16,262 nucleotides of DNA from an uncultured Alphaproteobacteria bacterium. Its GTDB lineage: Bacteria > Pseudomonadota > Alphaproteobacteria > Rs-D84. Every line of letters begins with the position of its first letter. Position 1 is the stretch's first letter. The DNA lies in the NCBI GenBank assembly GCA_937900435.1, contig CALCEG010000046.1, positions 1-16,262 of the forward strand. The letters run 5' to 3'. Made by a program: the position numbers and the translations under genes. This document shows, piece after piece, positions 13,895-16,262 of this stretch. Under the pieces are notes generated by a model. The model was not told where the DNA came from, made no database searches, and saw only the letters and a list, made by a program, of their open reading frames with translations.

Positions 13895-14346
13895 AAGTAA
13901 AAATTTTGGAATTTTTAAAACAAGCCTTTCCATTCCTGCTGACAATAGGGTTGTGGCGATTGTCAGATAGTTTTTGGAATCCTGCAGGGATTTTAGCAAT
14001 AATACCTATATTTTTTTGCTCTTTTATCAAGCCAATTGATTGGTTTCCGTTATTTTCTGTATTAATGTGTGTGGCGATTGACTATAATTTTGAAACTGTT
14101 TGCTTTTGGTTGGCGGTTTATTGTCTGTTCTTTTCAATTAATAGTTTTCAAAATATTATCGATTTAACACATACAGATAAAAACGGATTGTACGCATTTT
14201 TTGTCTTTTTCGGTGGGGCTGTTTTTATTCAGATTATTTCTAATTTAGCCGCTGTTAATCTGTTAAATGGAATTTGGATATTTGCATTGTGTACAATACT
14301 GTATATGCCAATAACTGTATTAATTCAAAGGATTTACAATGATTGA
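13891..14346 (+). CDS. mreD: Rod-shape-determining membrane protein MreD
   Basis: MreD is a polytopic inner-membrane protein of the elongasome. The 151 residues contain about five hydrophobic segments (for example FPFLLTIGLWRL, AGILAIIPIFFCSF, TVCFWLAVYCLFF, YAFFVFFGGAVFIQII, IWIFALCTILYMPITVLI). Sequence conservation in this family is low, and the assignment rests on topology, length and its position between mreC and mrdA. It overlaps mreC by 4 nt and mrdA by 8 nt, so translation of all three is coupled. Confidence 0.88.
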   Translation: MKVKILEFLKQAFPFLLTIGLWRLSDSFWNPAGILAIIPIFFCSFIKPIDWFPLFSVLMCVAIDYNFETVCFWLAVYCLFFSINSFQNIIDLTHTDKNGLYAFFVFFGGAVFIQIISNLAAVNLLNGIWIFALCTILYMPITVLIQRIYND

Positions 14347-16085
14347 TACAGAAATATCACGCACTTTTGATAGACGTAGTGCATTGTTCTTGACAGCAGG
14401 GGCGGTGTTAACATCTGCGCTGGTGTTGCGTATGTTGCAAATGCAACTGTTTAACTATCAAGAATACAAGAAAAAAAGCGAAAATAATTCATTTCGCATT
14501 CAAATTAATATGCCTGAACGTGGTAAAATCTTGTCTAGAAACAAAACACCAATATCACACGACGAAGCGATATACAGAATCTATATCATACCAGAAGAAG
14601 CAGTAAACATAGATGATTTATTAACAGAAATACAAAACACACTGCATATAAAACCTAAAAAAATAGATAAAATCAAAGCAAGAATAAAAAAACAAATGAA
14701 GTTTCAACCTGTGTTGGTCAGCGAAAATACAGACTGGAAAACATTGGCTAAACTGCAGGCAAAAAATTTGAAAGGACTGCACGTCGAAAACGGATATGCG
14801 CGAATTTATGAAATGGGACCAGCAGGCGCACAAATATTCGGGTATGTCGGTGAACCTGCAAAACCAGTTGCAAACACACCTTTCTTGACAACAGGTATCA
14901 CAGGGTTGGAAAAAAAGTTCAACAATGAAATGAAGGGTACTGCCGGACAAACGGTTATGATTACAAATGCAGTTGGACGTGTAATCGGCGAAGATAAAAC
15001 ACAATTCGTACCGCCAATTGTTGGAAACAACATACAAACAACTATCAGTGATAATATTCAACGCACTTTGTTTGATGCACTAACTACGCATCGGTCGGGA
15101 TGTGGGGTGGTGCTGGATATTAATACAGGCGATATTTTGGCAATGGTTTCTGTGCCTAGTTTTGACCCAAATATGTTCCGCGAATACGATGGCGAAGAAT
15201 ATATAGATACACTGCGACAAGATATCGCAAAACCATTTATGAACAAGGCAATCGAAGGACTGTATCCGCCAGGGTCAACATTTAAAATAGTCGTTGCGCT
15301 GGCCGCACTAGAAGCAGGCGCAATAACAGAAAAAGAAAAAATATTCTGTCCAGGATATTGGGACTATGGCGACAGAAGATATCACTGTTGGGAACATCAA
15401 GGACATGGTAAGGTTAATCTGGTCGATGCGTTGAAACACTCGTGCGATATATATTTCTATCAGGTTGCGTTGCGTATCGGTATTGACGCAATCAAGGAAA
15501 TGGCACTAAAACTGGGACTGCAAGAAAAATATATGGATGATATTCTGGCACGCGAAATGGGTGGCGTTATCCCAGACAGATATTGGAAAGAAAAAAATAT
15601 CGGGTACAGATGGGTGCATGGCGACACTATTATTTCTGGTATCGGACAAGGGTTTATATTAACAAATTGCTTGCAGTTGGCAGTTATGATGGCACGAACT
15701 GCGTCTAATAAAAATATTGTACCTAGATTATTTATTGATGAAAAAAGACCCGTATTTAAAGGTCTGGGACTGCAAAGTAAAAATTTAAAAATAGTTCTGC
15801 AAGGGTTAGAGCAAGTGACAAAAAAAGGCGGAACAGCCGCAGGCAGTGCTATTGATATAGACGGAAAAAGAATGGGGGGCAAAACAGGAACTTCACAGGT
15901 TCGCAGTATTTCAAAGAAAGAACGTGAAAGCGGGGTTCTGACCAACGAGCAACTGAAATGGAACATGCGAAACCATGGACTGTTTGTCGGATACGCACCA
16001 ACAAACAAACCAAAATACGCCGTATGTATCGTTACAGAACACGCTGGCAGCAGTGGACCAGCCGCAAAAACAGCCGCCCGGCTCA
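14339..16085 (+). CDS. mrdA: Penicillin-binding protein 2 (peptidoglycan transpeptidase), 3'-truncated by a join
   Basis: PBP2 cross-links peptidoglycan during cell elongation with MreC/MreD and RodA. It starts at ATG 14339 with AAAGGA six bases upstream. A membrane anchor (about 18-35) is followed by the dimerisation domain (NMPERGKILSRN, GLEKKFNNEMKGTAGQ) and the transpeptidase domain with the active-site PPGSTFK (Ser313), the SCD motif in HSCDIYFYQV, and KTGTSQV (Lys515). Family resemblance holds to EHAGSSGPAAKTAARLM at about 16085, where only a few tens of residues should remain. The frame then stays open to the window end, but the added residues (TPAITRMQVSEMRS) are antisense murB, not PBP2. 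The true C-terminus is outside the window. Confidence 0.93.
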
Positions 16086-16262
16086 TGGTCACACCCGCCA
16101 TCACACGGATGCAGGTGTCAGAAATGCGCTCCATGCCCTCCAGGGCATCCTTGAGCACGATAATGAGATTTCGCAGTCCGGCATCGGGTGCCAGCACATT
16201 GGTGCCCGCGCCCAGAATGACAGGCTCCACAGCGTGCGCCGCACAGAGCTTCAGCAGTGCGG
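16078..16262 (-). CDS. murB: UDP-N-acetylenolpyruvoylglucosamine reductase fragment (foreign)
   Basis: On the minus strand the last ~185 bp read without a stop as ALLKLCAAHAV, then EPVILGAGTNVLAPDAGLRN, then LIIVLKDALEGMERISD and VMAGVTMSRAA. The G-x-GTN-x-L-x-x-D-x-G-L/I-R segment is the FAD-binding signature of MurB, which reduces UDP-GlcNAc-enolpyruvate to UDP-MurNAc. It is cut at both ends: upstream by the window edge and downstream inside mrdA. GC is about 61%, against about 45% in the adjacent mrdA stretch and roughly 40% for the window, so it comes from a different genome (a guess would be a Desulfovibrio-like bacterium, not established). Confidence 0.85.

Noticed and set aside
15460..16230. 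Minus-strand 256-codon frame as a single protein
   Set aside because: Only its first ~50 codons are MurB; the rest is antisense mrdA read through the join. It is a chimera artefact, not a gene.

Overview
The window is most likely part of an Alphaproteobacterium with a moderately AT-rich genome (roughly 40% GC), probably host-associated or a reduced-genome lineage. The support is the rsmG-parA-parB chromosome-partition block, standard single-copy housekeeping genes, very short intergenic gaps and the standard genetic code (TAA, TAG and TGA are all used as stops). No phage, plasmid, CRISPR or defence genes are visible. The lineage is an inference from gene order and protein character, not from a search.

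Layout. Positions 1-140 look foreign to the rest (about 32% GC). A gpsA gene on the minus strand breaks off there after about 132 codons. Next come an inner-membrane-anchored TPR protein (minus), then rsmG, parA and parB (plus), mreB (minus, convergent with parB), rnpA-yidD (plus, divergent from mreB), and accB-accC (plus, with its own consensus promoter overlapping the yidD stop). A 430-bp non-housekeeping segment follows (8363-8793), then tRNA-Val(GAC). The minus-strand translation block rpmI-rplT-pheS-pheT is read from 12930 down to 8979. Divergent from it is the cell-wall elongation operon mreC-mreD-mrdA (plus), with 4- and 8-nt overlaps between genes. At about 16,080 mrdA stops making sense as PBP2, and the remaining ~185 bp (about 61% GC) is a minus-strand murB fragment from another genome. 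This is a chimeric join.

How the genes work together: ParA/ParB segregate the chromosome; MreB/MreC/MreD/PBP2 form the elongasome; AccB/AccC are the biotin carrier and biotin carboxylase of acetyl-CoA carboxylase; RnpA, RsmG, L20, L35, PheS/PheT and tRNA-Val serve RNA maturation and translation; GpsA makes glycerol-3-phosphate for phospholipids.

Most unusual content: (1) at 8363-8793, a tiny XRE-like HTH reading frame on the minus strand is preceded by an RNA with mutually exclusive hairpins arranged like a terminator/antiterminator switch, with three consecutive DNA dyads upstream. Its last codons lie inside a bidirectional terminator, so its mRNA may lack a stop codon. (2) An intergenic two-hairpin element with a conserved 11-nt loop occurs three times. 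(3) There is a degenerate parS-like site upstream of parA. (4) rsmG and the TPR gene are divergent, with a near-symmetric shared -10 region and little or no leader.
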